Shown piece after piece: positions 25,769 through 35,230 of a DNA stretch of 64,000 bases. The stretch is from the NCBI RefSeq assembly GCF_017876295.1, contig NZ_JAGINT010000001.1:3224001-3288000 (forward strand), read 5' to 3'. Origin of the DNA: Kribbella aluminosa. GTDB lineage: Bacteria > Actinomycetota > Actinomycetes > Propionibacteriales > Kribbellaceae. Both the position numbers and the translations under genes were made by a program. Below the pieces are notes generated by a model, which made no database searches, was not told the origin of the DNA, and saw only the letters and a list, made by a program, of their open reading frames with translations. The first letter of the stretch is position 1. Each line of letters begins with the position of its first letter.

Positions 25769-26419
25769 TCAGGTGTCCAGCAGTTGCAGGGCCTCCGTGA
25801 TGGACCCACTGACCGGTGCGCCCGTGGTCAGCAACGCCTGTCGGGTCATGGCGCCGGTGGTGACGAGGACACACTGCGTACCAGCCGCCTGTGCCGCGTG
25901 GGCGTCGTCAACGACGTCCCCGATCAGTACGACGCCTGCCGGGTCCAGTTGCTGATCCTGGAGGTGCCGGACCAGGCTGTCCGCCTTCGAGCCGCCGCCT
26001 ACCTCACCAGGCAGCCCGTCGACTCGGGTGAAGTACTGCGTGAGACCGTACTGCTCCACGGTCGGCGTGAGCCGCGAGTGGAACCACATCGACAGCAACG
26101 ACTGGGTCCGCCCGTTGGTGGCACAAGTCCGCAGTACGTCGTGGGCACCGGTGGCGAGCTCACACGTGTGCAGGAGCGCGTCGTACCGGTCGTGGTAGAG
26201 CTTGTCGACCTGCGCCCACTCCTCCTCGTCGAGCGTGCGCTGCAGGACCTGCTCGTACGAGACCCGCATCGGCCGCGCGTACGCGGCCTGCCACTCGCTC
26301 CACGTCAGCTCGGGCCGCCCGAACCCGGTGCAGACCTCGTTCACCGCGGCCAGTACGGCGTGGTTGTCGTTGAGGAGCGTGCCGTTCCAGTCCCACACCA
26401 CATGCGAAATCACGCGCAT
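25769..26419 (-). CDS. HAD-superfamily hydrolase (phosphatase-like)
   Basis: 216 residues. Motif I is VVWDWNGTLLND with the nucleophile Asp; a helical cap follows, with YEQVLQRTLDEEEW. SLLSMWFHSRLTPTVEQYG covers motif II, GGGSKADSL supplies the motif III lysine, and VLIGDVVDDAHAA is motif IV. DWNGT proteins of this kind dephosphorylate small metabolites. The ATG at 26419 begins MRVISHVVWD. It diverges from the DUF4037 gene with 31 bases between starts. Confidence 0.85.
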   Translation of the reverse strand: MRVISHVVWDWNGTLLNDNHAVLAAVNEVCTGFGRPELTWSEWQAAYARPMRVSYEQVLQRTLDEEEWAQVDKLYHDRYDALLHTCELATGAHDVLRTCATNGRTQSLLSMWFHSRLTPTVEQYGLTQYFTRVDGLPGEVGGGSKADSLVRHLQDQQLDPAGVVLIGDVVDDAHAAQAAGTQCVLVTTGAMTRQALLTTGAPVSGSITEALQLLDT

Positions 26420-26450
26420 CACTGTAGTGCGGGGTGAAAGGATGTTCCGC

Positions 26451-27464
26451 ATGGCTTTCGTCACCGCGCAGGAGCTGTCGGCCGGGTTCTACAGCGAGGT
26501 GGTCGCACCTGTGCTCGGCAGCGCCGGTCACGCGGCCGGTCTGTTGGGCTGGGGCTCCGATGTGCTCGGCTACGACACCGCACGCTCGATGGACCACGAC
26601 TGGGGTCCGCGGTTGGTCGTGCTGGTCGACGAGCCTGAGGTTGTCCGCAAGCAGATCGAGGCGGTGCTTCCGGACGAGTACCGCGGCTTCCCGGTCCGGT
26701 TCGGCTCGTCTGTTCATGCCGTGGAGCACCGTGTGACCGTGGCGTCGCTGAGTGACTGGCTGAATGGGCATCTGGGCTTCGACGCGTCGCAGGGCGTCGG
26801 TGTGGACGACTGGCTGGTCACACCGCAGCAGCAGCTCCTCGGTGTGGTCAAGGGACAGGTGTACGCCGACGACGGGCGACTCGCACCGGTGCGTGCGGCT
26901 CTGGCCTGGTACCCGGACGAGATCTGGCGGTGGCTGATGGCCTGCCAGTGGACCCGGATCGCGCAGGAGGAGCCGTTCGTGCAGCGGACCCACGAGGTCG
27001 GCGACGAGCTAGGGTCCCAGGTGGTCGCGGCGCGGCTCGCCCGCGAGGTGCTGCGGCTGGCGCTGCTGCAGTCCCGCGAGTACGCGCCGTACACGAAATG
27101 GCTGGGTACGGCGTTCGCCCGGCTGGGGCATCCGGACGGGCTGGACCAGGCGCTCGCGGATACGGTTGCCGCGGGCAACTTCGCGGACCGGGAGCGGGCG
27201 CTGGTGACGGCGTACCAGCTGGTCGCCCGGCGGCACAACGCGCTCGGGATCACGCCCGCGCTCGACCCGGCGCCGCGGCCGTTCTTCGACCGTCCGGCGC
27301 TGGTCCTGGACGCCGCGCGGTTCGCCGAGGCCTGTCATGCGACGGTGTCGGATCCGCAGCTGAAGCGCGTCGGGCCGATCGGGTCGATCGACCAGTTCGT
27401 GGACAGCACCGACGTACTGAGCAATCCGTCCGCCTACCGCCGGCTCGTGGAGGTCTTCCAGTGA
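26451..27464 (+). CDS. DUF4037-type nucleotidyltransferase-like protein
   Basis: 337 residues. LLGWGSDVLGYDTARSMDHD followed by WGPRLVVLV resembles the GS...D...DxD active-site loop of nucleotidyltransferases, and the overall layout matches DUF4037 proteins. I chose ATG 26451 because GAAAGGA lies 9 bases upstream; ATG 26442 is in frame but sits directly on that site. The gene's stop overlaps the GTG of the enolase-superfamily gene. The modified substrate is not known for this family. Confidence 0.75.
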   Translation: MAFVTAQELSAGFYSEVVAPVLGSAGHAAGLLGWGSDVLGYDTARSMDHDWGPRLVVLVDEPEVVRKQIEAVLPDEYRGFPVRFGSSVHAVEHRVTVASLSDWLNGHLGFDASQGVGVDDWLVTPQQQLLGVVKGQVYADDGRLAPVRAALAWYPDEIWRWLMACQWTRIAQEEPFVQRTHEVGDELGSQVVAARLAREVLRLALLQSREYAPYTKWLGTAFARLGHPDGLDQALADTVAAGNFADRERALVTAYQLVARRHNALGITPALDPAPRPFFDRPALVLDAARFAEACHATVSDPQLKRVGPIGSIDQFVDSTDVLSNPSAYRRLVEVFQ

Positions 27465-28498
27465 CACTGCCGAAACACACGATCAGCTCGGTGACGACCG
27501 TGCAGCTCGGGTACGAGTACCTGCGGACCATCGGCCGGAACTCGTTCCTCGGCAGCCACGGGAGCGGCGGCAGCTTCACGGCGTACGTCGTGGAGACGGA
27601 CCGCGGCGCGACCGGCTGGGGGCTGCCGCTGTCGGACGGGGACCCCGGGCCGTTGATCGGACGGCCGCTGGCGGAGCTGATCGATCCGGACCGCGGGGTG
27701 ATCGACCCGGCGGCGGAGTTCCTCGACTACCCGCTGCACGACCTGGCGGCGCGGATCCTCGAGGTGCCGGTGTACGCGATGCTCGGCGGCGCCGGGTCGC
27801 CGCGGGTGCGGTGCTACAGCGGCGGCATCTACTTCGACGACCTGGACGGCGGGCTCGATGCGATCCGCGCGAACCTCGCCCAGGACCACGCGTTCGGGTT
27901 CCGCGACTTCAAGCTGAAGATCGGCCGCGGCCACCGCTGGATGGAGCCGCGGGCCGGCCTGCAGCGGGACATCGAGGTCACCCGGCTGACCCGCGAGCTG
28001 TACCCCGACGCCGCGATCCTGGTCGACGGCAACGACGGCTTCACGCTGAACGGCCTCTTCGAGTACGTCGACGCCGTCGCGGAGTGCGACCTGTACTGGA
28101 TCGAGGAGCCGTTCCCCGAACGCCGCCCCGACCTGCGGGCCCTGCGCGAACACCTGCACGGCGGACCGACTCGCATCGCCGACGGCGAGTACGACCCGAA
28201 CGTCCAGCACATCCTCGACCTGGCCGCCGAGGGCCTGGTGGACGTGGCCCTCATGGACGTCATCGGCCACGGCCTCACCGCCTGGCGCCGCACCATGCCC
28301 CTTCTGAAGTCCGAAGCCTCACCCCACGCCTGGGGCCTCCCGCTCAAGACCCTCTACGCCGCCCACCTCTCGGCCGGGCTCGCCAACACTCCCATTATCG
28401 AGGGCGTCCCCGGCCCGAACGCCTACACCCTCGAAGACGGCTACCTAGTCCTGTCCGAGGAACCCGGCTTCGGCCTGACGCTGCCGCTACCAGGCTGA
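27461..28498 (+). CDS. Enolase-superfamily (mandelate racemase/muconate lactonizing) enzyme
   Basis: 345 residues. The N-terminal capping domain has an open loop (GSHGSGGSFTAYVVETDRG). The barrel carries FKLKIGRG with the KxK catalytic lysines, ILVDGNDGF with the first metal Asp, LYWIEEPFPER with the second metal Glu, and IADGEYDP with the third. The late segment DVIGHGLTAWRR has a His that could be the second base. Such enzymes act on sugar acids or related carboxylates. The GTG overlaps the DUF4037 stop by 4 bases (GTGA). Its last 58 bases overlap the convergent phosphotransferase gene. Confidence 0.85.
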   Translation: MTLPKHTISSVTTVQLGYEYLRTIGRNSFLGSHGSGGSFTAYVVETDRGATGWGLPLSDGDPGPLIGRPLAELIDPDRGVIDPAAEFLDYPLHDLAARILEVPVYAMLGGAGSPRVRCYSGGIYFDDLDGGLDAIRANLAQDHAFGFRDFKLKIGRGHRWMEPRAGLQRDIEVTRLTRELYPDAAILVDGNDGFTLNGLFEYVDAVAECDLYWIEEPFPERRPDLRALREHLHGGPTRIADGEYDPNVQHILDLAAEGLVDVALMDVIGHGLTAWRRTMPLLKSEASPHAWGLPLKTLYAAHLSAGLANTPIIEGVPGPNAYTLEDGYLVLSEEPGFGLTLPLPG

Positions 28499-29454
28499 CC
28501 GCTCAAGGTGGAACGACTGTCCAGCGCGTCGAGTGCGGTCAGCGAAGCGCGGTACCACCTCACGCTCTGCTGGAACACGGACTGGAAGAGGTTGCTGAAC
28601 ACCGAGAACCGGAAGTCCCAGCTGCAGAGCTCCCAGCTGTACTCCGGTACGTCCAGGGCCTTCCAGTAGTGCCGCAGCAGCTCCACGGCGTCGTGTTGCC
28701 GGGACGGGAGTGCGCTGAGCGAGTAGGCGAGGTCATGGGGTGCGAGGCCGGGCTTCAGCTCCGACCAGTCGATCACCTTGGGTCGCGGGTTCCCGGCGGT
28801 GAAGAAGATGTTGCCGAGGAAGTGGAAGTCGCCGTGGATCAGCGTGAGCTGCTGGCGGCCCGCGACACGTGCCTGGAACTGGGGCTCCCAGCTGGTGAGC
28901 ACCTCGTCGAGAACCGCACGCTCGGACCGCTCCAGCCCGGTCGTCGCGGCGAAGAACTCGTCCGCCGCTCGGCGAACCGCCGCGGCGTGGCGGGTGATCG
29001 CGTCCGGCGGCCAGGCCTGCGAGGAGCTCGTCACCGAGGGCTCGAACTCCGCCGGCGCAGTCCAGTTCCAGAAGTGTGCGTGCACGCCGGCGACGACGTC
29101 GATCGCTCCGTACAGCTGCTCGTCCGACACCTCGGTGCCCACCACGCGGTAACCGGTCCGGCCGAGATCCTCGGTCAGGAGCAGTACTGCGTCGCCGGTG
29201 TCGTGAGCGCCGAGGTACTGCGGAGCCGGATGCGGCCAGCCGGGTGCGAGCTGCTCGAAGAACTGCACCTCGCGGCGGGCGGCAGCGAGACCGTCCCCAG
29301 TCGCCAGCTTGGCGATCACCGTGAGGTCGGCACCGGCAGTACGCACCAGCAAGCGGGCGACCTCCGCGGCGGAGGCTTCGAAGGTCTCGACAACGTCAAC
29401 AGTGCGCACTGGCGTACCCAAGGCGGCGCCTACGTCCCCAGCTGTGACGGTCAC
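28441..29454 (-). CDS. APH-like phosphotransferase, last gene of the sulfatase operon
   Basis: 337 residues. The kinase-like core has TVIAKLATGDG (ATP-binding lysine region), the catalytic loop LIHGDFHFLGNIFF (HxD...N) and the metal motif VIDWSELKPG. This fold covers aminoglycoside, choline, fructosamine and hexosamine-type kinases. The GTG start overlaps the TGA of the upstream sulfatase (GTGA), so it belongs to that operon and may phosphorylate the desulfated imported product. Resistance is less likely given the context. The 3' end overlaps the convergent enolase-superfamily gene by 58 bases. Confidence 0.82.
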   Translation of the reverse strand: MTVTAGDVGAALGTPVRTVDVVETFEASAAEVARLLVRTAGADLTVIAKLATGDGLAAARREVQFFEQLAPGWPHPAPQYLGAHDTGDAVLLLTEDLGRTGYRVVGTEVSDEQLYGAIDVVAGVHAHFWNWTAPAEFEPSVTSSSQAWPPDAITRHAAAVRRAADEFFAATTGLERSERAVLDEVLTSWEPQFQARVAGRQQLTLIHGDFHFLGNIFFTAGNPRPKVIDWSELKPGLAPHDLAYSLSALPSRQHDAVELLRHYWKALDVPEYSWELCSWDFRFSVFSNLFQSVFQQSVRWYRASLTALDALDSRSTLSGQPGSGSVRPKPGSSDRTR

Positions 29455-30977
29455 GCCTGGCCCCGCTCGGGCAGGTTCTTGAGGTACGTCGCTACCTGGC
29501 TCAGCGCCTTGTTGTCGGCCCAGGACCAGGAGGGCGCCGGTGTTGACGGGCCCTCGTACGGGAGGTCGGCGTAGTGCGCCTGTAGTTCCGTCAGGCGGGT
29601 GGTGAGCGCTGCACGGGTCTCGGCGTACGCAGGGTCGTCGGCGACGTTGGTCAGTTCGGCTGGGTCCTTCTGGAGGTCGTACAACTCCCACTCGGACTCG
29701 AAGAGGCGGTCCGACGAGCCCGGCACGCCAAGACCGGCGCCGTAGTAGTGGATGAGCTTGTAGTCCTTCGTCCGTACGCCGTAGTGGGCCGGGGCGTGGT
29801 GGATCGGGTCGTCATGCTCCCAGTACCGGTAGTAGACGGCGTCCGGCCAGTCCGGGACCTCCTCGCCGCGGAGTAGCGGCAGGAAGCTCCGGCCCTGGGA
29901 CGTGGGGAGTGCTGACGCAGCGTCGAGCCCTGCCATCTCCAGGAACGTTGCCGCGAAGTCCACGTTGGTCACCATGTCGTCGCACGTGCTGCCGGCCGGG
30001 ATCACCGACGGCCAGCGGATCAGCATCGGCATCTGCAGGGACTCGTCGAACATCAGCCGCTTGTCGAACCACCCGTGGTCCCCGAGGAAGAACCCCTGGT
30101 CGGACGTGTAGACGACGACCGTGTTCTCCGACAGGCCCTCCTCGTCCAGTACGTCGAGGAGCCGGCCGACGTTGTCGTCGATCGACTGCACGCACTGCAG
30201 ATAGTCCCGCAGGTAGCGCTGGTACTTCCACCGCATCCGCGCCTCCCGGTTCTCCGGGCCGCGCAGCTCGTCCGGGAGCTTCTCGTTGAGCTCCTCCGCC
30301 GCGAGGTCGTCGGCGACGGACATGTGGACGCCACGGACAGCCTGGCTGCGGGTGCTGTGGTCGTCGAACAGCGTGCTCGGCTCCGGGATCGAGCCGACCG
30401 GGTAGAGGTGCTTGTGCTTCTCGTCCGGCACCCACGGACGATGCGGTGCCTTGTGGTGCACCAGCAGCAGGAACGGGCGCTCCGTGTCCCGCTGGCGGAT
30501 CCAGTCGATGCTCTGGTCCGTGACGATGTCCGTCGCGTACCCGGGCACCGTCTCGGCGCCGTCCGGCCCGATCATCAGCGGGTCGACGTAGGCGCCCTGG
30601 CCGGGGAACACCCGCCACGCGTCGAAGTTCCGCGGCGCGGACTCGGGCTGCTCGCCCAGGTGCCACTTGCCGAACAGCGCGGTCTGGTACCCGGCGTCCT
30701 GCAGCACCTCCGCGATCGTCGGCACCCGGTAGTCGATCTCGGTCCAGATCGACGCGACCCCGTTCACGTGGCTGTAGGTACCGGTCAGGATCGAGGCCCG
30801 CGACGGCGAGCAGATCGAGTTCGTGCAGTACGTCGCGTCCATCCGCACGCCTTCCTGGGCCAGCCGATCCAGGTGCGGCGTGTTGTTGACCGTGCTCCTC
30901 GTGCCGTTACCGTACGCCGAGATCGCGTGCGCAGCATGGTCGTCGGACATCACGAAGACGATGTTCGGGCGGGACAT
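29451..30977 (-). CDS. Type I sulfatase
   Basis: 508 residues. The N-terminal metal motif is NIVFVMSDDHAAHAISAYG, with no signal peptide. The formylglycine site is CSPSRASILTG with Cys56, matching CxPSR. LVHHKAPHRPWVPDEKH and YTSDQGFFLGDHGWFDKR are the later metal and substrate motifs. It is probably cytoplasmic and needs a formylglycine-generating enzyme, which is not in this window. The ATG (30977) shares one base with the stop of the preceding sulfatase. Substrate unknown; the transporter context suggests an imported sulfate ester. Confidence 0.93.
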   Translation of the reverse strand: MSRPNIVFVMSDDHAAHAISAYGNGTRSTVNNTPHLDRLAQEGVRMDATYCTNSICSPSRASILTGTYSHVNGVASIWTEIDYRVPTIAEVLQDAGYQTALFGKWHLGEQPESAPRNFDAWRVFPGQGAYVDPLMIGPDGAETVPGYATDIVTDQSIDWIRQRDTERPFLLLVHHKAPHRPWVPDEKHKHLYPVGSIPEPSTLFDDHSTRSQAVRGVHMSVADDLAAEELNEKLPDELRGPENREARMRWKYQRYLRDYLQCVQSIDDNVGRLLDVLDEEGLSENTVVVYTSDQGFFLGDHGWFDKRLMFDESLQMPMLIRWPSVIPAGSTCDDMVTNVDFAATFLEMAGLDAASALPTSQGRSFLPLLRGEEVPDWPDAVYYRYWEHDDPIHHAPAHYGVRTKDYKLIHYYGAGLGVPGSSDRLFESEWELYDLQKDPAELTNVADDPAYAETRAALTTRLTELQAHYADLPYEGPSTPAPSWSWADNKALSQVATYLKNLPERGQA

Positions 30978-32722
30978 CAACTCACCTTCCGGAGGGCCTG
31001 ATCGATCTCGTGCATCATCTCAACCGTCACTCCGGGATGCGCGGCGAACACCTCGAGCAGGGGAGCGGTGGGGTTGAGCCGCCGCATGCCGTCCAGTCCG
31101 GCGGCGATGTGATCGGGGAGTACGTCCGGGTGCCGGTCCAGCAATTCGGCGAGGCTGAGCGTACGCAGCGGACTGTCCGGTTTTAGGTCCTCGCGACGTG
31201 CAGAGGGCTGTAGCGCTCGCTGTACCTGCTCCCACTGATCCTTGATCAGTAGGTGCTCAGCCAGCACAGGACCTTCCAACGGCAGACCCAGGCGTTCGTA
31301 CTGCTCGGGTGGGGCGTCGTTGGCGCGCATGAGGTCGACCATCAGGCCAGCCAGTTGTAGCTCCAGTTCCTCGTCCTGAAGCGGGTTCTGCTGGTGCGGG
31401 TCGTCCGTCAGGTCGAAGAGGAGCGACCCGTGCCACCAAGGGTTCCCGACGGATGGGCACTCGACTCGTAGCACTGGGGCGTCCTTGGTGAAGGGGAGTG
31501 GGGGGTGGAGCTGGGCGTCCTGGAGTTCGGTGGGGGTGAAGCGGCCGCGCATGTGGGTCGGCATGAGTGTGTAGTTGTAGAGAGGGGAGTTGGACGGGTC
31601 CGCACACGCTCGCATGTAGACATAGCGGCCGTCTGTCACGTTCACGTGGCCGCCGTGGGCTCCGAACAGCGCTCCCGCACGCTGCTGACCACCGGCGAGC
31701 GAAAGACCCTGCATGTCCTCAGGGGCGTCGACACCGAAGTAGTCGAGCAGTGTCGGTGCTATGTCGATCGTCTGCACCAAGTCGTCCCGCCGTACCCCGG
31801 CTGCCCGCTCCCGCGGGTCCCACACGAACAGCGGGGTGTGGATGGTCTCGTTGAACCACGGCTGCACGCTCTTGCCCCACCAGCCCCGCTCACCCAGCAG
31901 AAACCCGTGGTCGGTGCAGACGATCAGCATCGTGTCCTCCCACAGCCCGTGCCGGTCGAACAGATCCAGCACCCGGCCCAGCGACCGGTCGCACATCGCC
32001 AGCAGCGACAGGTACTCACCACGCGCCCGCTCGACCTCCTCGGTCGACTCCACCACCCGCCGGTACGACGGCCAGTCGAACACGGGCGCCTCGGTGTCCA
32101 CGCCCAGCAGCCGCCGGTACTCGTCGTAGCTGAAGAACGGCTCGTGCGGGTCGAACGTCTCGATCTGCACGAACCACTGGTCCTCCGCCCGGTTCGTCTC
32201 GATGAACTCGATCCCGGCGTCGAACGTCAGCGTCTGGCAGTGCTGCGCCTCCTCCTGCATGTACTGCCGGTTCACCCAGTCCTGCCGGCTCAGGAACGTC
32301 GTGGCATTCAGGGTCTCCGGTACGTCGGGCTCCCGCACCTGCCCCTTCCACCGGTCACCCTCCTGCCCGCGGAAGAACTCGTACGTCGAGTACCGGTTGT
32401 GGTAGGTCGCCCCGCCGTCCTCCCAGTAGTGCTGGTGGTCGGTGGCGAGATGCGTGTGTACGCCGTTCTGCCGCAGCAGCTCGGGCATGGAGTCGTCGTA
32501 CGGCTCCAGCGGGCCCCAGGAGCGGTGCAGGAAGTTGTACCGGCCCGTGTGCAGCTCACGGCGTGCCGGCATGCACGGCATGCTCCCGGCGTAGCAGTTC
32601 TCGAACAGCGCCGTACGGCCGGCCAGGCGGGTGAAGTTCGGTGCGTGCACGTTCTCGGCGCCGTACGGCGGCAGCATCCGCCGGTTGAGCGAGTCGTACA
32701 TCACCATCACCGCGCGGCTCAT
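30977..32722 (-). CDS. Type I sulfatase, divergent N-terminal motif
   Basis: 581 residues. The formylglycine motif is CMPARRELHTGR with Cys50 (CxPAR). The first metal motif reads VMVMYDSLNRRMLPPYG, with Asp10-Ser where most sulfatases have Asp-Asp. VCTDHGFLLGERGWWGKS holds the second metal pair and GAHGGHVNVTDGRY is a later loop. No signal peptide is seen. The start overlaps the OppF-type stop by 4 bases (ATGA), and the stop shares a base with the next sulfatase ATG. Its C-terminus is longer than in the two other sulfatases. Confidence 0.92.
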   Translation of the reverse strand: MSRAVMVMYDSLNRRMLPPYGAENVHAPNFTRLAGRTALFENCYAGSMPCMPARRELHTGRYNFLHRSWGPLEPYDDSMPELLRQNGVHTHLATDHQHYWEDGGATYHNRYSTYEFFRGQEGDRWKGQVREPDVPETLNATTFLSRQDWVNRQYMQEEAQHCQTLTFDAGIEFIETNRAEDQWFVQIETFDPHEPFFSYDEYRRLLGVDTEAPVFDWPSYRRVVESTEEVERARGEYLSLLAMCDRSLGRVLDLFDRHGLWEDTMLIVCTDHGFLLGERGWWGKSVQPWFNETIHTPLFVWDPRERAAGVRRDDLVQTIDIAPTLLDYFGVDAPEDMQGLSLAGGQQRAGALFGAHGGHVNVTDGRYVYMRACADPSNSPLYNYTLMPTHMRGRFTPTELQDAQLHPPLPFTKDAPVLRVECPSVGNPWWHGSLLFDLTDDPHQQNPLQDEELELQLAGLMVDLMRANDAPPEQYERLGLPLEGPVLAEHLLIKDQWEQVQRALQPSARREDLKPDSPLRTLSLAELLDRHPDVLPDHIAAGLDGMRRLNPTAPLLEVFAAHPGVTVEMMHEIDQALRKVS

Positions 32723-33543
32723 ACGATCGCCTCGAGCAGCTCGCGGCGTTCCTGACGGCGGATCGCCTGCCGGTCCGGATCCGGTATCGGCGCAGCCATC
32801 AGCAGGCGCTTCGTGTACGGGTGCTCGGGCCGCTCCGTGACGTCGGCGGCGTCGCCGTACTCGACGATGGCGCCGCGGTAGAGGACCGCGACCCGGTGAC
32901 TGATGTGCCGGACCACGGCGAGGTCGTGCGAGATGAAGAGGTAGGCCACTCCGGTCTCCTCCTGGATCGAGATGAACAGGTCGAGGACGCGTGCCTGCGT
33001 GGACAGGTCCAGCGCGGACACCGGCTCGTCGCAGACGATCAGCTTCGGCCGCAGCGCCAGCGCCCGGGCGATCGCGATCCGTTGCCGCTGCCCGCCGGAG
33101 AACTCCCGCGGCAGCCGGTGTACGGCGTCCTGCGGCAGCCCCACCTGGTCGAGCAGCGCCCGGACCCGGTCGGTCGCCGTACGACGATCCACCGATCCGC
33201 GCGCGACCAGCGGCTCGACGAGGATGTCCTGGACGGTCATCGACGGGTTGAGCGAGCTGTACGGGTCCTGGAACACGACCTGGATGTCGTCGCTCAGCCG
33301 CCGTCGTTCGCGGCGCGGCATGCCGACCAGCTCCTGCCCGCCGAACCGGATCGACCCGGAGCCGACCGGGACGAGGCCGAGGACTGCGCGCCCGATCGTG
33401 GTCTTCCCGGAGCCGGACTCGCCGACCAGGCCGAGGGTCTCGTGCGGCTTGATGTCGAACGACACGTCGTGCAGGGCCCTGAAGCCCTTCGAGCGCCAGC
33501 CGCGACCGGCGTACTCGACCACGACATTGGTTGCCTCAAGCAT
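32719..33543 (-). CDS. Oligopeptide-type ABC transporter ATP-binding protein (OppF-like)
   Basis: 274 residues. Walker A is GESGSGKTTIGRA, the signature FSGGQRQRIAIARAL, Walker B LIVCDEPVSALD, and YLFISHDLAVVRHI is the H-loop. The C-terminal YGDAADVTERPEHPYTKRL is the oligopeptide-family tail. The ATG overlaps the stop of the fused permease-ATPase gene by 8 bases. It would form the ATPase heterodimer with the D-type domain of that fusion. Confidence 0.93.
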   Translation of the reverse strand: MLEATNVVVEYAGRGWRSKGFRALHDVSFDIKPHETLGLVGESGSGKTTIGRAVLGLVPVGSGSIRFGGQELVGMPRRERRRLSDDIQVVFQDPYSSLNPSMTVQDILVEPLVARGSVDRRTATDRVRALLDQVGLPQDAVHRLPREFSGGQRQRIAIARALALRPKLIVCDEPVSALDLSTQARVLDLFISIQEETGVAYLFISHDLAVVRHISHRVAVLYRGAIVEYGDAADVTERPEHPYTKRLLMAAPIPDPDRQAIRRQERRELLEAIV

Positions 33544-35230
33544 GGTTCACCTCCAGGCGGGCCCGTGGCGCGCTGTCCTCGAGCGTCGATCCGAGCAACG
33601 TCTGCGTGTACGGATGCTGCGGGCTCGCGAACAACGGCCGGACGTCGTTGACCTCGACGATCCGCCCGTCCTGCATCACGGCCACCCGGTCGCAGACGTC
33701 CGCGACCACCCCGAAGTTGTGCGTGACCAGCAGCATCGCCATCCCGAACTCGGTCCGCAGCCCGCGCAGCAGGTCGAGTACGTCGGCCTGCACGGTCACG
33801 TCCAGCGCGGTCGTCGGCTCGTCCGCGATCAGCAGGTCCGGCTTGCCCGACACCGCGCCCGCGATCAGCACCCGCTGCGCCATCCCGCCGGAGATCTCGT
33901 GCGGATAGGCAGCGAACGTCCGCCGCGGCTCCGGAATCCCGACCCGCTCCAGCAGCTGCAGCGCCTCCGCCACCGCCGCCCGCTTCGACAGACCGCTGAC
34001 CACCCGCAACGGCTCCACCAGCTGGTCCCCGACCCGAAAACACGGATCGAGATTCGACATCGGTTCCTGGGGGATGTACCCGATCCGCCGGCCACGCAGG
34101 GTCCGCCGCTCGGCCTCGGGCAGCCGCGCGAGCTCACGACCGTCGAACACGATGCTGCTCCGCCCCAGCAAGGTCCCACCCGGCGACAGCAACCCGAGCA
34201 CCGAGAACGCGGTCTGCGTCTTCCCGGATCCAGACTCACCGACCAGTCCCATCACCTCACCCTGCCGTACGTCGAGATCCACGCCGTGCACCACTTCGCG
34301 ATACCCGTCTGGGCTCGGGTACCCGACCGAGAGGTCGGTGATCCGAAGCAACGGTAGATCGGCGGTGTCGGGTGCCGTCGGCGCGACCTTCGGCGGTGAA
34401 GGTGGTTTGCGCGGCCGCTCGGTGCGCTGGATGACGTCCCGGATCGCGTTGCCCAGCAGCACCAGCGAGGCGACCGTCAGCGCGATCGTCGTACCCGGCC
34501 ACCAGATCGCGACCGGTGACGTGTAGATGTTCGTGAACGCGTCCTGCAGCATCCCGCCCCACGTCGGCGTCCCCGGATCGCCGAGCCCGAGGAACTCCAG
34601 CCCGGACTGCACGACGATCGCGATCCCGGCCACCACGGCCGCCTGGATCACGATCGGTGCCCGGACGACCAGCAGCACGTGCCGGCCGATGATCCGCGGG
34701 TCGCTCAACCCCGACACGCGCGCGGCGTCGACGTACAACTCGTGCTTGACCGCCATCACCTGACCGCGGACCAGCCGATGGAAGCCGGGCGCCAGCATCA
34801 CCCCGAACGCGACCATCGCCAGGTAGATCGACGAGCCGAGCGCCTGGAACAGGGCCAGCAGCACGATCATCGTCGGCAAGGCCATCAACAGGTTGGCACC
34901 CCAGCCCAGTACGCCGTCCAGCAGACCACCGTAGTACCCACCGAGCAGCCCTGACACGACACCGAGCACGAGAGCGACCGAGAGCGCAATGACCGCACCG
35001 GTCAACGTATTGCGGCCCGCGTGCAGCAGCCGGCTGAAGATGTCGCGCCCTGCCCCGTCGCCGCCGAGCAGGTACCCGCCACCAGGCCCTGCGTTGATCT
35101 TGTCGAGCCGCAGCGCAGTAGGACTGTGCGGAGCGATCAACGGCGCGAAGATGCTCCCGAGCACGATCACCAGCAGGATCGCCAGCGCCGCGACCGCCAA
35201 CGGGTTGCGGAAGACCTTCCGGATCGTCAT
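33536..35230 (-). CDS. Fused ABC permease (OppC-like) and ATPase (OppD-like)
   Basis: 564 residues in one frame. Residues 1 to about 275 are a DppC/OppC permease: MTIRKVFRNPLAVAALAILL, then DGAGRDIFSRLLHAGRNTL, and the EAA-like loop YVDAARVSGLSDPRIIGRH. After a proline-rich linker (RPRKPPSPPKVAPTAPDTAD), residues about 305-564 are an OppD-type ATPase. It has GESGSGKTQTA, ISGGMAQRVLIAGA, LLIADEPTTALD and a C-terminal HPYTQTLLG tail. No stop or ribosome site separates the halves. Such C-D fusions occur in actinobacteria. The ATG overlaps the end of the permease B frame by 4 bases. Confidence 0.92.
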   Translation of the reverse strand: MTIRKVFRNPLAVAALAILLVIVLGSIFAPLIAPHSPTALRLDKINAGPGGGYLLGGDGAGRDIFSRLLHAGRNTLTGAVIALSVALVLGVVSGLLGGYYGGLLDGVLGWGANLLMALPTMIVLLALFQALGSSIYLAMVAFGVMLAPGFHRLVRGQVMAVKHELYVDAARVSGLSDPRIIGRHVLLVVRAPIVIQAAVVAGIAIVVQSGLEFLGLGDPGTPTWGGMLQDAFTNIYTSPVAIWWPGTTIALTVASLVLLGNAIRDVIQRTERPRKPPSPPKVAPTAPDTADLPLLRITDLSVGYPSPDGYREVVHGVDLDVRQGEVMGLVGESGSGKTQTAFSVLGLLSPGGTLLGRSSIVFDGRELARLPEAERRTLRGRRIGYIPQEPMSNLDPCFRVGDQLVEPLRVVSGLSKRAAVAEALQLLERVGIPEPRRTFAAYPHEISGGMAQRVLIAGAVSGKPDLLIADEPTTALDVTVQADVLDLLRGLRTEFGMAMLLVTHNFGVVADVCDRVAVMQDGRIVEVNDVRPLFASPQHPYTQTLLGSTLEDSAPRARLEVNHA

